Part shown: in pieces, positions 45,039 through 56,350 of the stretch
How positions within the stretch are numbered: the first letter of the stretch is position 1
How the letters are laid out: every line of letters begins with the position of its first letter
Assembly: GCF_003711515.1 (NCBI RefSeq)
Contig: NW_021167084.1
Span: 1,591,932 to 1,655,931 of the forward strand
Source of the DNA: Sodiomyces alkalinus F11
Taxonomy: Eukaryota; Ascomycota; Sordariomycetes; Glomerellales; Plectosphaerellaceae
Direction of reading: 5' to 3'
DNA: 64,000 bases
Notes under the pieces: generated by a model
What the model was told of the DNA's origin: nothing
Databases searched by the model: none
The model's input: only the letters and a program-made list of their open reading frames with translations
Program-made: the position numbers and the translations under genes

Positions 45039-48000
45039 CTTCTCACGGGGAACAGACGAAGGGGGGAGAGCCTCGTCTCAGAGAAAGGCAGAGCTAGCAA
45101 GACCGCCAGATGGGAGAACCGGCCGAGCTAGAACATACACAATAGAAGCTTGCCGCAGAGAAGGAGTGAAAGATAGGGGAGAGGCGACGGGGGGTATCAA
45201 GAGGTGGGATATGTGATCAGCAACTACGATCAAGGGACCTTGCAGCAGAACGAGAGTGGTGTTGCCGAAGCAAATAGCGACTGGTACCTGCTGAGAGGAG
45301 GGAAAAGGGGGGGGGGGGACTCGGGAGCAGGCGAAGAAAGAAAGAAGGATGGCGAAGAGGCCAGGTATTATTGCATCTGAGGGAAGTGGAAACGAGAGAT
45401 GGCGCGATGGGGTCGGACTGCATTCTGGCCATGGGGATATGGCCCACGTCCCCGGGCCAGCGTTTAGTTTTGCAAGGCGCCATCGACTTTCCGGATCTCG
45501 ATATCAAAGGGTCAATGGAAGTTGCTTCGTCGATGAAGAGAGATGTCTCGCAGCATGGGCCGGGGTGCATGGGTAGGTGCCACGTCCTCGCTTGAGCCCA
45601 GGCCCATGCCCATGCCCATACGGGAGGGACAAAGAAAATATTGGACGCGATGTCACCAGCTGAAGGGGCGCTATAGTAGGCGGTTGTATGGAGCCACGGA
45701 CTAATTACTTGCTGTCATGTCAGGTCGGTGGAGGCAGAAAAGACCGCTGTTCTCGATCGACCCTGGTCCTAGTGTGAGTGTGTGTGTGGCCAAGGTCGGC
45801 CGTCTGGACAATGGACGGTTAGATGAACCCCCGAGGGCCCCCCGTGTTAGCTTGTTTATTCTCTAGCGGCAACCGAGCATCGCTATGCGTACGATACTGA
45901 CGTTACAACGTAGCTCTGATCAGAAAGATTTAGAAGAAAAAGGGGGTGGGGGGGTGGGGGGTCTGGGAAGATGTGACGCCACGTTCTGGGGGGTTGAACT
46001 CGAGGCCTGCTCAGACAGGGGTTGCCAGCCTCGATCAATGCAGATAGGTGGGCCCGGAGGCCAAGAAAAGAATGCAGGTGGATGGGAGGACAAAAGAAAT
46101 CGGATTCGGAGCAATAAAGAGAGGAACAAAAATAAATGAAAAATAAAAAGGACAAAAAATGGTAGACAAAGCCGACACAGCATGCAGTGCTAGTTCGTTG
46201 CTTGGCACACCCAGAGGACGAGGTTGGGGGGAAACGAACGGAGTAACCGAACAGAACTTGAACACACAAGATAGCCCGATGGGAACGAGAAAGCCGCTCG
46301 ACGATCAACAACAAGGGTGAGAGGTGCAGTGCAGGGTGGAGATGGAGGCGTCGACGGCGTCCGATGTGTGCTACCTCGTAATGACTCCCCTGTTCTGTCC
46401 CTGGTCCAGTATCGAGTTCAGGTTAGCAGAGGCGGTCGTTTTACTTGCTGTCAACGTGCGTCCAATGGAAGAAAAATAAGCGACATGGTCATAATTCGCA
46501 GAACCTAAGGCGGCAGACGGTAGGTCGAAAAACGGCCGAGTGAGAGAGAAAAGTAAGACACGGGTTTCAAGAGACAGCGGACCACTCGTCGATCTGGGTC
46601 AAAACGGCCGCCTGCCAAGCCCCTTACCGGTGTGACGAAACGGCGGAAAGCAAGGAGCTGGAGCTTATGTGGGTTCATCTGCCGGTTGAAGGTAGATCGC
46701 TGCACATACGCGGGGACCGGACCAGAGACGGACACGAACGAGATGAGGAATATTGAAATGACGGACGCCCACGGAGCACAGGCTGAAATCAGGCATGCCA
46801 TGCATGCTATGCGGTGATGCAGGCATGATCCCATCCCTGACACCTCTCTCGCAGCTTGACGTCGCGTAAGAACGAGAACGAGACGAAATACCGAGTCGGA
46901 CGGAAACAGAAGGGGCGTACGAGCGAGAGCGGTCCATAATGCAAATCCAATGACACGATGAGCCAGGAGAACGGAACTGGAACTCGTCATTTGTCGTCGT
47001 TTCCACCTGTTCGTTGCATCTTTGTCCTGTGCATCATTTTCTTTGTCATGGATGACCGAACGAACATCCAGGGCTCGGTTATCGGACGAACCAAAGAAAG
47101 AGGTCGTCCTGAGCAGCATCCGTTGGCCTTTTTCTTCTTCTTTGTCTCTTGTAAGCCAACGAAGACCCTAGGGGGTTGGTTGATCGATAGAGAAGGTAAA
47201 GTGGGAATCAAAGAAAAGAAAGGGTTGGCTTGCTGAGGTTGTGTCGGTGAGAGAGACGACGTTGTAAAGAAGTGGAGTCCTCCTTAGTCAGAAATGGAGA
47301 CTTGAGGCGTTTTATATGTTTCTATCCCGCTTAAGCTAACTCTACCTCGACCCACATTGAGGTACTTAAGGTACATTTGTAGAAAAGAGACGAACAATCA
47401 GCTTCAGGGGTCCCATGCATATACACCCCCTAGTTCAACCCCTCCTTTATTACAATCGACTTCTTTTTGTCGATCTCTCCAGCCCCTCCCTCCCAGACAA
47501 CGACGACACAACAACACCCTCTTCTCTTCTTCAATTGATCGTATTTTGTACACCCCTATCTGCAAATCGGTCAGGGAAAAAGAAAAAAAAAAAAAGGACC
47601 TGCAGTAGCAGTTCATCGAGGTCCGGTGCATGAGTCTTCGTGTATGCAGGCCTTATGCGATGCCACCCCCCCTCCTTGCCCCCCGTCGACATGGCTCATC
47701 TAGTTATTATTCGCTTCTACCACCACGCTCCTGGCTGCACACTTGCATGTCCTCCGCCGCACCCCACCACCACACCAGTATTTAGCATCTTCACTAGTTG
47801 AGCCCTACTTACTTACCCTTGTCCGGGCGTCGGACAACTGTCACCGAGCCCTGGGGTAGCTTAGCCAGTCTCAAGGTGAGGTGGTGCCTCTTGTAGAGTA
47901 GCAGAGTACGTTAGTGATGCGGTCTAGAGGAGGTATGATGTCGAGGTGACAGACGGTCTCCGCGTTTGTTTTCTGGTCTTCCTCAAGGTCCCCCACTCTT

Positions 48001-49254
48001 TCTTTTCTATTCCCCGTCCTTGTTCCCCCCCCCCGGTTCTATCAGGTAGCAAGAATAATAAATAATGATAATAATACGGCAAGCCTCGGAAAAGGCGGTT
48101 CCTGGAATGGCGACGAAGCCGGCGACACAACGGCCATCCTGCCATCACACCACCGCCGACTCCCCTCTCCTCGTCTCCCTCTTCTTGATTCCTTTCGCTC
48201 TCTGGTTCTCTGCAGTGTCTACGCGTTGTGCAACGTTGGAGTACAGAAGTTGCAACACGAGGATTCTCAGGTCGTACAATGGCGTCATTCTTTTCTCGTA
48301 CATGCGAACACTTTTTTATTCTTCCATCTCTTTTTTCTATTTCTATTTCTCTTTCTTTTTTGAGGGCGAGTTACAGATGTCTCTCCAGAAATGAAACCAA
48401 TATGAGGGTCTTTTGAGGAGGTCGGGGATCCAAGGATCACCGAGTCGATTCTTTTTTTATCTTCCTTTCATTCCTCCTATTCACCTTAATCAGGGGGCCA
48501 CGAGGCCAACTCCGTGGACTGTCTAACCGAGCAAATCTCAGATGTAAGACATACCCCGACTAATATGTCCACAAATTCCGTAATAGAGACAACTGCGGGG
48601 AATCAATGGAAGGGAGGGGAGCGTGGGGGTAAAGACAACAAAGCCTGAGCGCACTTTGAGATGCATTTCTATGAAGAGGGAGTTCTTCTAGTGGGAAGAC
48701 ACAGGCCACGGGACAAAGGAAACTCGGGAACTACAGCACGTCGGCACCAACCAGACAATGAAACCACACAACAATGATATCCACTTGGGACCATGAGTTG
48801 GGAGAGGTGACAAAGACCTGTGCTTACAAGTTACTCCACTCCCAATGCCATGGAATGAATGTCAACGTTCAGAATAGCTAACAGCGCCGATCGTTGCCGG
48901 GACCCGGGTTGGCATTCTATCCCGCGAATGAAACCCAGTAATGGTAAACCCGAGCCAGCCGGATGTTAGTGTAGTGTTACCTTGACCGAGGGGCCGCGGT
49001 AAGGAAACATTTGATCGATACGAAGAAGAGTAAGAATTAATTAAGTACATACACGCATTAGACTTCCGCGCGCCAGTCACTTCAAGCCGAAAGCATACCA
49101 TGTCATACCTCGACTCAACTGCGTCTGGATAGCAGTCTCCACAAAGGCCACCAACGTCGGCGAATCTGAACTTCTGGGCCACAGAGCCACACCCCGAACC
49201 ATCATTGACCGTAGAGGGCGACCAAAGGCGGGTCCCCGGTTCCGCCATCAAAGC
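45039..49254. other. Long intergenic region upstream of the glycosyltransferase
   Basis: 4.2 kb with no supportable gene. It holds the glycosyltransferase promoter side and the 3' flank of the second chitin deacetylase, a TACAACGTA word at 45904, several poly-G tracts (about 45305-45320, 45940-45960), and a C-rich run near 48,027. The ORFs here have no conserved content. A leader intron or long non-coding transcript could exist but cannot be called. Confidence 0.5.
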
Positions 49255-51061
49255 TCAGTTGCACTCTCCGAAGAGAGACTGGCACCCGACGCCGCAGTGC
49301 GTCGCGGAGTTGCCGCTGTGTGAGAAACCCATCATCGTAAGCATCAAACTGATACGGGAGGGATGATAGAAAAAGCACGGGTGTTCCAGAGAAGAGAGCC
49401 TCACCAGTAGCCATGCGGGGAACAGCACTTCTTGTCGCCATAGTTGGCACACGAGGCCTGGAACGCCTCGCCGCAGAGGCCGTTGGTCGTGTCACTGATG
49501 CCGGGGGACTGAGGAAGACAGGACCCGAAAGCATTGTCGCACCCCGTCCCGCAGTAGCTTGGACTCGAACCGCTGTCACAAGGGGAGGAGGGGGCATGTT
49601 AGCTGAGTTTGCCAGTTTATTACTTCTCTGGGTTCCATCTTTCCGATCGGCACATCATGTTCTTGTGCTCACTGCTCCATATTCTTCTTATGGCAAGTGT
49701 CGGGTCGGAGCACGAGGAAGTAATACGAAAGGCGGGGCGAGGACAGTACACGAGATAAGGAGAACTTACCAATAGCCATAGAAAGAACAGCAATTCCCAA
49801 AGGCCGACCCCTGGCAGGTGTAACCTGTGGCGCCGCCGCACGTCTGATCCGGCGAGATAATGAAGGTTGAGGTGGGTTCAGGGCCCGAAGATGATGTCGT
49901 CGTTGTCGTCGTCGCCGACGTGGGGGTGGTGCTACCCCCGTCCACGTCGCGATACCAATTCTCCTTCGGGTCGCCGAGACACTCGCCCACAGTGACCAGA
50001 CGGTACCCGTGAGCGAGAGACGTCCCGACCATGAACTCGGTCAGGTTGGTCACGGTCTGTTGGTGGACGTCGTGGGCCAAGACGATGTGACCACCACCCT
50101 CGGCCGGATCCTGCAAGATGCCCGTCAAGAAGCGGTCCTTGGCGATCTGGGCCAGGGCCGGCGTATTGTTCTCGTAGTCCTTGGTATCGATGCTGGCGTC
50201 GATGAGGTGGTAGCCCAGGGCGTTCATCAGCCCCTGGCAGCCGGACGCCACCGAGCACTCCAGAAAAGGGGCTCGGAAGTACGTGGGGATCCACCCGAAG
50301 ACGTTCCGGAACGCCATCTCGTTGTGGATGATTTCGCTCCGCTGAATGTCGCTGTCGACCTGGTTGAGGTTGCGGTGCGTCCACGTATGGCTGGCGATGT
50401 GATGCCCCGCGTCATGCATCCGTCGCAGCACCGCCGGCCACTGGGTACTCTCGTCATCGAAACGCGGCCTGTTGATTCTGCTACCCTGGACGAAGAAGGT
50501 GGCTTTGACATCCAGGTCGTCGAGGAGGTCCAGCATCTCGGACGTATAATCATAGGGGCCATCGTCGAACGTCAGAGCTAGGGTCTTGGGCTCGGTGCAC
50601 TGGCGAATCCTCACGCCTTGATATTTCGACATATTAGCGTCATGATCAGGTTGGTGGCTGATGGATGCAACGGAACACTCGCCATATGGAACGCTTCCTA
50701 TCTGATCCCGTGCAACATCCTCTGTGCTTGAACCGGGAGGTGGGATTCTGGTGGTTCGTTCGGGTTAGCCCAATGTTCTCAATTGAATCTGTCCGAAGCC
50801 TGCATGTGGAATAATAAAGGAAAAGAAAGAAAGAAAAAAAAAAGCTTACACGGTATCACAAGAGTCGCTATACTCGAGTTGGCAAGACGACCCGCCGCAG
50901 TGGGCAGGAGAGGTGCCGCACCACCCAGCCTGCGAGCAACACAAGCCCGGTGCGCAAGACCCGATCCCAGGGCCGCACACAGCACGTTTCCTAAGCGGAA
51001 GGTCGATGGTGGCGGCAAGCGCGGTGCTACCCAGCAGCAGGACGGAGAGGAACGGGTACAT
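49255..51061 (-). CDS. Secreted chitin deacetylase (CBM18-CE4-CBM18-CBM18)
   Basis: Four exons (51061-50850, 50747-49770, 49572-49405, 49315-49255) encode 472 residues. Residues 1-16 are the signal peptide ('FLSVLLLGSTALA'), followed by a dibasic 'LRKR' that a Kex2-type protease could cut, then the first CBM18 ('CCSQAGWCGTSPAHCGG'). The CE4 domain shows 'LTFDDGPYDYTSEM', 'SHTWTHRN', 'RAPFLEC' and 'IVLAHDVHQQT', so all five NodB motifs are present. After a Thr/Ser linker come two more CBM18 modules completed across introns ('NCCSFYGY'+'CGSSPSYCGTGC' and 'KCCSPHGY'+'CGNSATHCGVGC'). Each junction uses a TG|C split Cys codon. It deacetylates chitin at the wall or in the medium; extra CBM18s may also shield chitin from host or rival chitinases. 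Relative to the deacetylase at 38.6-40.2 kb it has one more CBM18 and a more standard motif 5. Confidence 0.94.
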
Positions 51062-52720
51062 ATTGGCCGGGAACCTGCAGGAAGGGGCTGAGACTGAAAA
51101 AAAAAAAAAAGATTCCGAGATGCGACGGATCGTGATGATGTTGTGCAACGAAACTCGGTTTCGTTCTCGAGAATCCAAAAATCAACAAGCAGAATGGAAA
51201 AATACGACGTGAGATGAAGGCATTAGCGTGAAAATCGAGGACGAGAAGGGAGGATGATATGTTTTTTTTCCACGACAGTCAGGCACAGTTGAGCGAAAAG
51301 CAATGCCACTGATGAGAAGTGTCTCAATATTGAGAGGATATGCCAAGGACACATGCAGACACACCTGCCACCACCTACAGAGCTCCAGACAAAGAGCAAA
51401 CCAGATCAAGTACCGAGAGATTGGGACCAGTGTCTACCTACATACACGAGTGCCTCCGTACGCCCGCCTACCTACTGGGGTCCCCGGGACACTCCGGACA
51501 CATGGGTCTCGTTGCTCTGCATTCGGATCGCGTATCAACTAGTGTTTTCGGCCTCTGGATCCGAGAGTAGAGGAGAAAAGCGAAACGACTTAGAGAACCA
51601 GAGCTGAGAACAGCGGATGGTGGGTTGAGAAGTTCTGCCCGGTGATGGGTCCTAGTCCCCTTTAGCGAGGCGCGACAGAGCCAGCGGCGAGCCACGTAGA
51701 CAGCTGCATGGGCAAGGGAGGTCTTCTCTCCTGGTAGTCTCACGACACTCGTGGTTGGTCCATAAAATCGTGATGCGTAGACATTGACACTCATCCCCGT
51801 AAAGCCAAGGTAGCGGCAGGCCGGGGGGAAAGAGAGCAAAGCAAAATAAAATGGCCAGGATGCCGAACCAGCCGATCAAGTGAGCTGCCGCTTCACCCCA
51901 TACGAAGGGCCATACGTACGAACGGTGATGGATCGGTTGTGGGGAGAAGAAGAAAGGGGGGGTGCAGATGACGTTGGGCAGCCTACGGATTTGCGAGCGG
52001 AAGTGAAGTTGCAGAACAGAAGTTCGGCCCGGTCACCACTAATATGGGGCCATTCGCTCAACGAGGACGATCTATGGACGCTTGAGATGAATAAGAGCCT
52101 CGGTTTACGCCGTGCTAGATAACCACGAATACGAATGGCTCAAGATCATCCAGTGTGTCGTCTAGGATATCCCTCTTAGCTCAGCTATGGGGAGAAAAGT
52201 CTGCTGCCAAACAAGTAATTAGCGCGGCGGCTGGGCGAGACATGGTGTGCGCAGTTCATTCATTACTTCTTCGTACTTGGTACAGATCAATATGTAAGAA
52301 CGAAGTAGGTATCCGTATGAAGTCAATACTTATAGATGTACTTCGTACACCGTAGTGTGTGATTCAGTGGATCTACCCGCCGCCAACGGGTCCCGATGGA
52401 ACATATGGCCCCACCGCCTACCCGTCTGGACCCCCTAGCGCTCCACAGTGACGGGTTCTGGTGGCGCCATGATAGGGCTCATGATAGGGCTCGGGGTTTA
52501 CCGGGGTTGTGCCGCGAATGTCCTTTTTTCCATCACAAGTTCTTACCTATTCGTTCTAGGTACTTTAGAACAGCGACATTATGTACTATCACGTCTTTAA
52601 ACAGTCTGCCGGTTCGGGGATAGGACGCGACCCGACTAAAAATATGCTAATTGAACGCTCGCTCCACAGCGTCGGGTCTCGTTCACCCCTCTAGCCGAGA
52701 CAAGGTCTAACTCCTGACTC

Positions 52721-52741
52721 AAAAAAAAAAAAAAAAAAAAA
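52721..52741. repeat. 21-base poly-A tract
   Basis: An uninterrupted run of 21 A in intergenic DNA. It could be the 3' end of an old retroposed copy, but no target duplication or LINE/SINE body is recognisable next to it. Confidence 0.9.
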
Positions 52742-55016
52742 CCCACCCCTTTTCTTAACGGCGATCGACGAAACGGCAGAACAAACGAAACAAAAAAGCA
52801 ACTCGTCCCCGCAATTCTATACACTACTTTGAAGGTGCTGATAGTGTCTGGTGGATGCGCGCCGCCGATCACCTGGTGCGTATTGTGTTTCTGCTTCTAC
52901 CCACTTCCGTGCCTCTGTGGTTTTAGTGAAAAGTCCCCAGACCCCATCCGAGGAGGAGAAAATCTCAATGCACAAAGGACGCAACAACAAAAAAGAGGAA
53001 AAGAAGGCAGGAATATGCCGTTGCACTGCTAGAAGTGGTTAGTGGGCAAATACCGCCAACACCGAACTAGCAGTCTATGCCTGTTTTGGGTCGTCAGGCC
53101 ATTTCATGGAGGTGAGCTATTGGAAGTTATAGATACATAAGGTAGAATTGGTTGTTGCGACTACGAGGTTGAGCAGCTGTAGGTTGCCGATTCGGACTGG
53201 CCCCGAGAGCTCGTATTCGATGCTGCATGCTCCCTGTCGGACTGATTACGGCGGCCCGCGTCGCTGGCCGGATGACCGCAGCCAAATTGAAAATGATGAA
53301 CCCCTCTCCCAATCGGTCGACGTATCTGGGCAATTACTTCAGTATGATGTGCTTTGCTGACATTCTCCAGAGAGAAGAGCCGTACATACCCTGTTCTACA
53401 AGCTCCAGGGCTAGGGCAAGTTCTCTATTTTCCGTATTTCCCGGCGTATCCCACCTTCGGGCCCCAACCCCGCGGCTGGGCATACAGGGATTGCCCCTTG
53501 TTGTGGCTGCCTCGTTGCTGATGTCTCGTCGACTAGCGAAGCCACGGCTCTGGAAAAGAATCGAGTGATCTTTTGGGACCAGTTACGACATCTGAATCTT
53601 TGCGCCCTGATTGAGGAACTATGCCCTGACAGGTCATGGTAGACGAAAAAGAATTAATAACTTCGACTGTTAGACTGCCGCTATGTTACAGCAGGTTAGG
53701 TATTCGCAGATACGAACCGATATTCATTACCATGTGTTATTAGCTCTTAGCTCGTGGAGTGATAAGTAGTGTACTTCGTAACATGGGCGAAAGACGGGAG
53801 TTAAAGGGGGGTTCTAGAGGAGGGTTCTAGAGGGGGCTCATAGACCCGTTTGAACACACGTTGCCGGTGAGATGGGAGCCGAAAATAGGCCTAAGACACC
53901 GGGTCCAGCTCTTTGCTCCACAAAGGCTGCCAAGGTGGGGTCACTTCCCTGGTAGAGCAAGTACCTGAGGTACCCCGAACAAGCTTGCTTAAGTGCATTC
54001 ATTTCTCTAACCAAACTTCATCGACGGTTCAGGGCCCATATGTAGATTCGTTATATGCATAAATGCATACCACCACCATCCAGGTCCCAATTTCCAACAT
54101 CGTCCCATGCAACGCTTTATCCGCCGCCCTACGGTCTACCTACCAGCTATTCCACTTCAATTTTTGCTCGCCTTTGTTGTCAGTTTTGACCCAATCTACC
54201 CTTGTCTTTTTCAAAGCAAGCCTAGGCCCAGTCGCTAAGGCCACCACCATGGTCTCCATTCCAGTGGAATCGTGGATTGTTGGCGAGTCATCTCTGCTCT
54301 CTGTTTCTTCACAAGGAGAACGCCGATGACGATGACCCTGCACTCTCAGTCTCAGTCTCACTCTCACTCTCGCATCGGGCTTCCCGTTATGGCCTTGTCT
54401 CCTGCTTTTGGAATGGCCAGATGGAGAGGCAGACCAAAACGGCAAAGCCGACCTTCGTCCTCATCTGGCCATTTCTTTGACGATGAGCCCATCTCGATAT
54501 AGCGTCGAGACCATCGGCAACTATCAGATCTACCACACGCGTTACGCATCACATATCACATCAGAACCACATTTAGCTTTCCAGCTCCAGGATGTACACG
54601 TCTCCAGCCCCTCTCTCCTTCCAAGGCGCCCCGTTTTCGGCGGAGAAAGGGATCCATTTTCGACGCCATCCGCATGGAAGGTCAGTGTACGAACGAACCG
54701 TGAAGTACAAAGTACGTATCCTGCACCATGCTGCGAAGCCCGGTTTAAGCGGAGAACATGGTTCGGTTGCAGACCCAGCAGCATGCCCTACAACGATGAC
54801 CGATGCAAGGCCAGGCAAGGCCCTATGCGAGCCGAAAGCCGCCGCACGAGTACACGAAGTACGACGTAACTTGGTGAGGTAGACCGTACGTTGTAGTTCG
54901 GCCTCCCAGTGAACCCCGATGTGCGGATACAGATGCACTCCATTTTGTCCTTGTCTGCAGATCTTCCTTGGCGATGAGGCCAAGCGGCAGCCGCCTTGCA
55001 TACCACCTGCATCCCT

Positions 55017-55025
<9 letters not shown>

Positions 55026-55060
<35 letters not shown>
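55026..55060. repeat. (CT)n dinucleotide microsatellite
   Basis: About 17 CT units, preceded by CTCCCT repeats, in the upstream region of the sugar dehydrogenase gene. Confidence 0.95.
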
Positions 55061-55062
<2 letters not shown>

Positions 55063-55550
55063 CCACTCCGCGACGGCCTCCAGCTTCCCCTTCCCCCGAG
55101 CGCGTGTCCCCAAAGCATGATCAGCCAGCATCTCGTTCCACTTTACCATAAAACTCACCCTCGGTCCGCATGCGGGCTTGGTCGTGCTCAAAAACAAAGA
55201 ACACCAGCGGTGCACAGTTGCACACTGCCCCCTCCTATCGCTCGGATAGGACTAGCATCAGGGGAGCTATATCTCCACGACCAGGAGAATCTTAGGATGG
55301 GTAGGACTGGCCCTGGCTGTCTTACCAAGTCAGCCAGCCACGTTTGTCCGCAATACCTCCACCTCTGGCTCTTTGTGAGCTACCGGGGTTGGTCTTCTCA
55401 AAACATAGGAAGCCCCTCGACAAGGGAATACCTCGGTCAAGTTATCAGCACGCCTGGAACCCTTTCGACATCGGTCCACATGGATGATTAGGCTTCATTG
55501 GATAACAATGCACAAAATTCGGGTTACCAACGTCTTCACATTATGTACAA

Positions 55551-55590
55551 TACACCCATACACCCATACACCCATACACCCATACACCCA
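55551..55590. repeat. 8-bp tandem repeat (TACACCCA)x5
   Basis: Five perfect copies of TACACCCA, followed by a partial copy, in intergenic DNA upstream of the sugar dehydrogenase gene. The unit resembles, but is not, a telomere repeat. Confidence 0.95.
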
Positions 55591-56350
55591 CTACACCACC
55601 TTTCTTGTGCCCTAAGATCCCGGGAGCGTGATGTGTCTGGCGGCCCGTAGTGGGCATCACATCATCCATCCCCGATTTTGAGCCAGCCTGTCGGAAGTTC
55701 CAATGGTCATATGTCTTAGAACGTCAGCCGGGCAGACCCAGACCCAGCTCACCGCATGCCCCTCCTGGTCCCCGTCGGGTCTCGATTCCGCCAGAAGAAA
55801 AGCTCTAGCTGTCTGTAACTTGAACAGGGCGATATCATACTACGAAGGCTGACTGACGTGTTGCTCGCTCGACTGAATCGAGCTAGCTTTCGCTCCTCTT
55901 TGTACCCGTGCTATTTCGTTGCGCCTATTTCTGCCCCTTGTCCTTCTTTTCTTCCTCTGTGCTAGATATGCACATCTGCTATTGTTGCCCCTGGATCTCT
56001 TTCATCATTCGGCGCCCCCCTCGTACCACTGATACCTCCCACCTGCATTCCTCCTCGTCACAAGCTCTCTTTCTAATCTCCCTTCGGCCCATTTCGACTG
56101 GTTCTCAAGTGTGTCGAAGCTTTTTTCAAGAACAAACTGCCTCCCTCATTCATCCCTATGTCTGTGCCTGACTCTTAATTCCCAAGACCCCCCCCCCCCG
56201 GCCTTTTTCAAGAGAGCACCAAGGGGGTAAAAAGAATATAATAAAAAAATAAAAAAATAAACCCACACAACCTTGCCCCAAACGTTCTCGCTTCCTGTTT
56301 TGCCAACCGCGGGGGCCCGTCTTCCAGCAACTGCCCGTCCTGCTTTCAGC

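Larger units (their letters stand above)
51062..56350. other. Long divergent intergenic region
   Basis: 5.3 kb between two divergently transcribed genes (deacetylase - and sugar dehydrogenase +). No gene is supportable. Content: a 21-base poly-A at 52721-52741, TACTTCGTA words at 52339 and 53772, a TACAACGTA word at 54887, a (CT)n tract at 55026-55060, an 8-bp tandem repeat at 55551-55590, and an A/T-rich stretch at about 56,235-56,265 just before the dehydrogenase leader. Confidence 0.5.
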
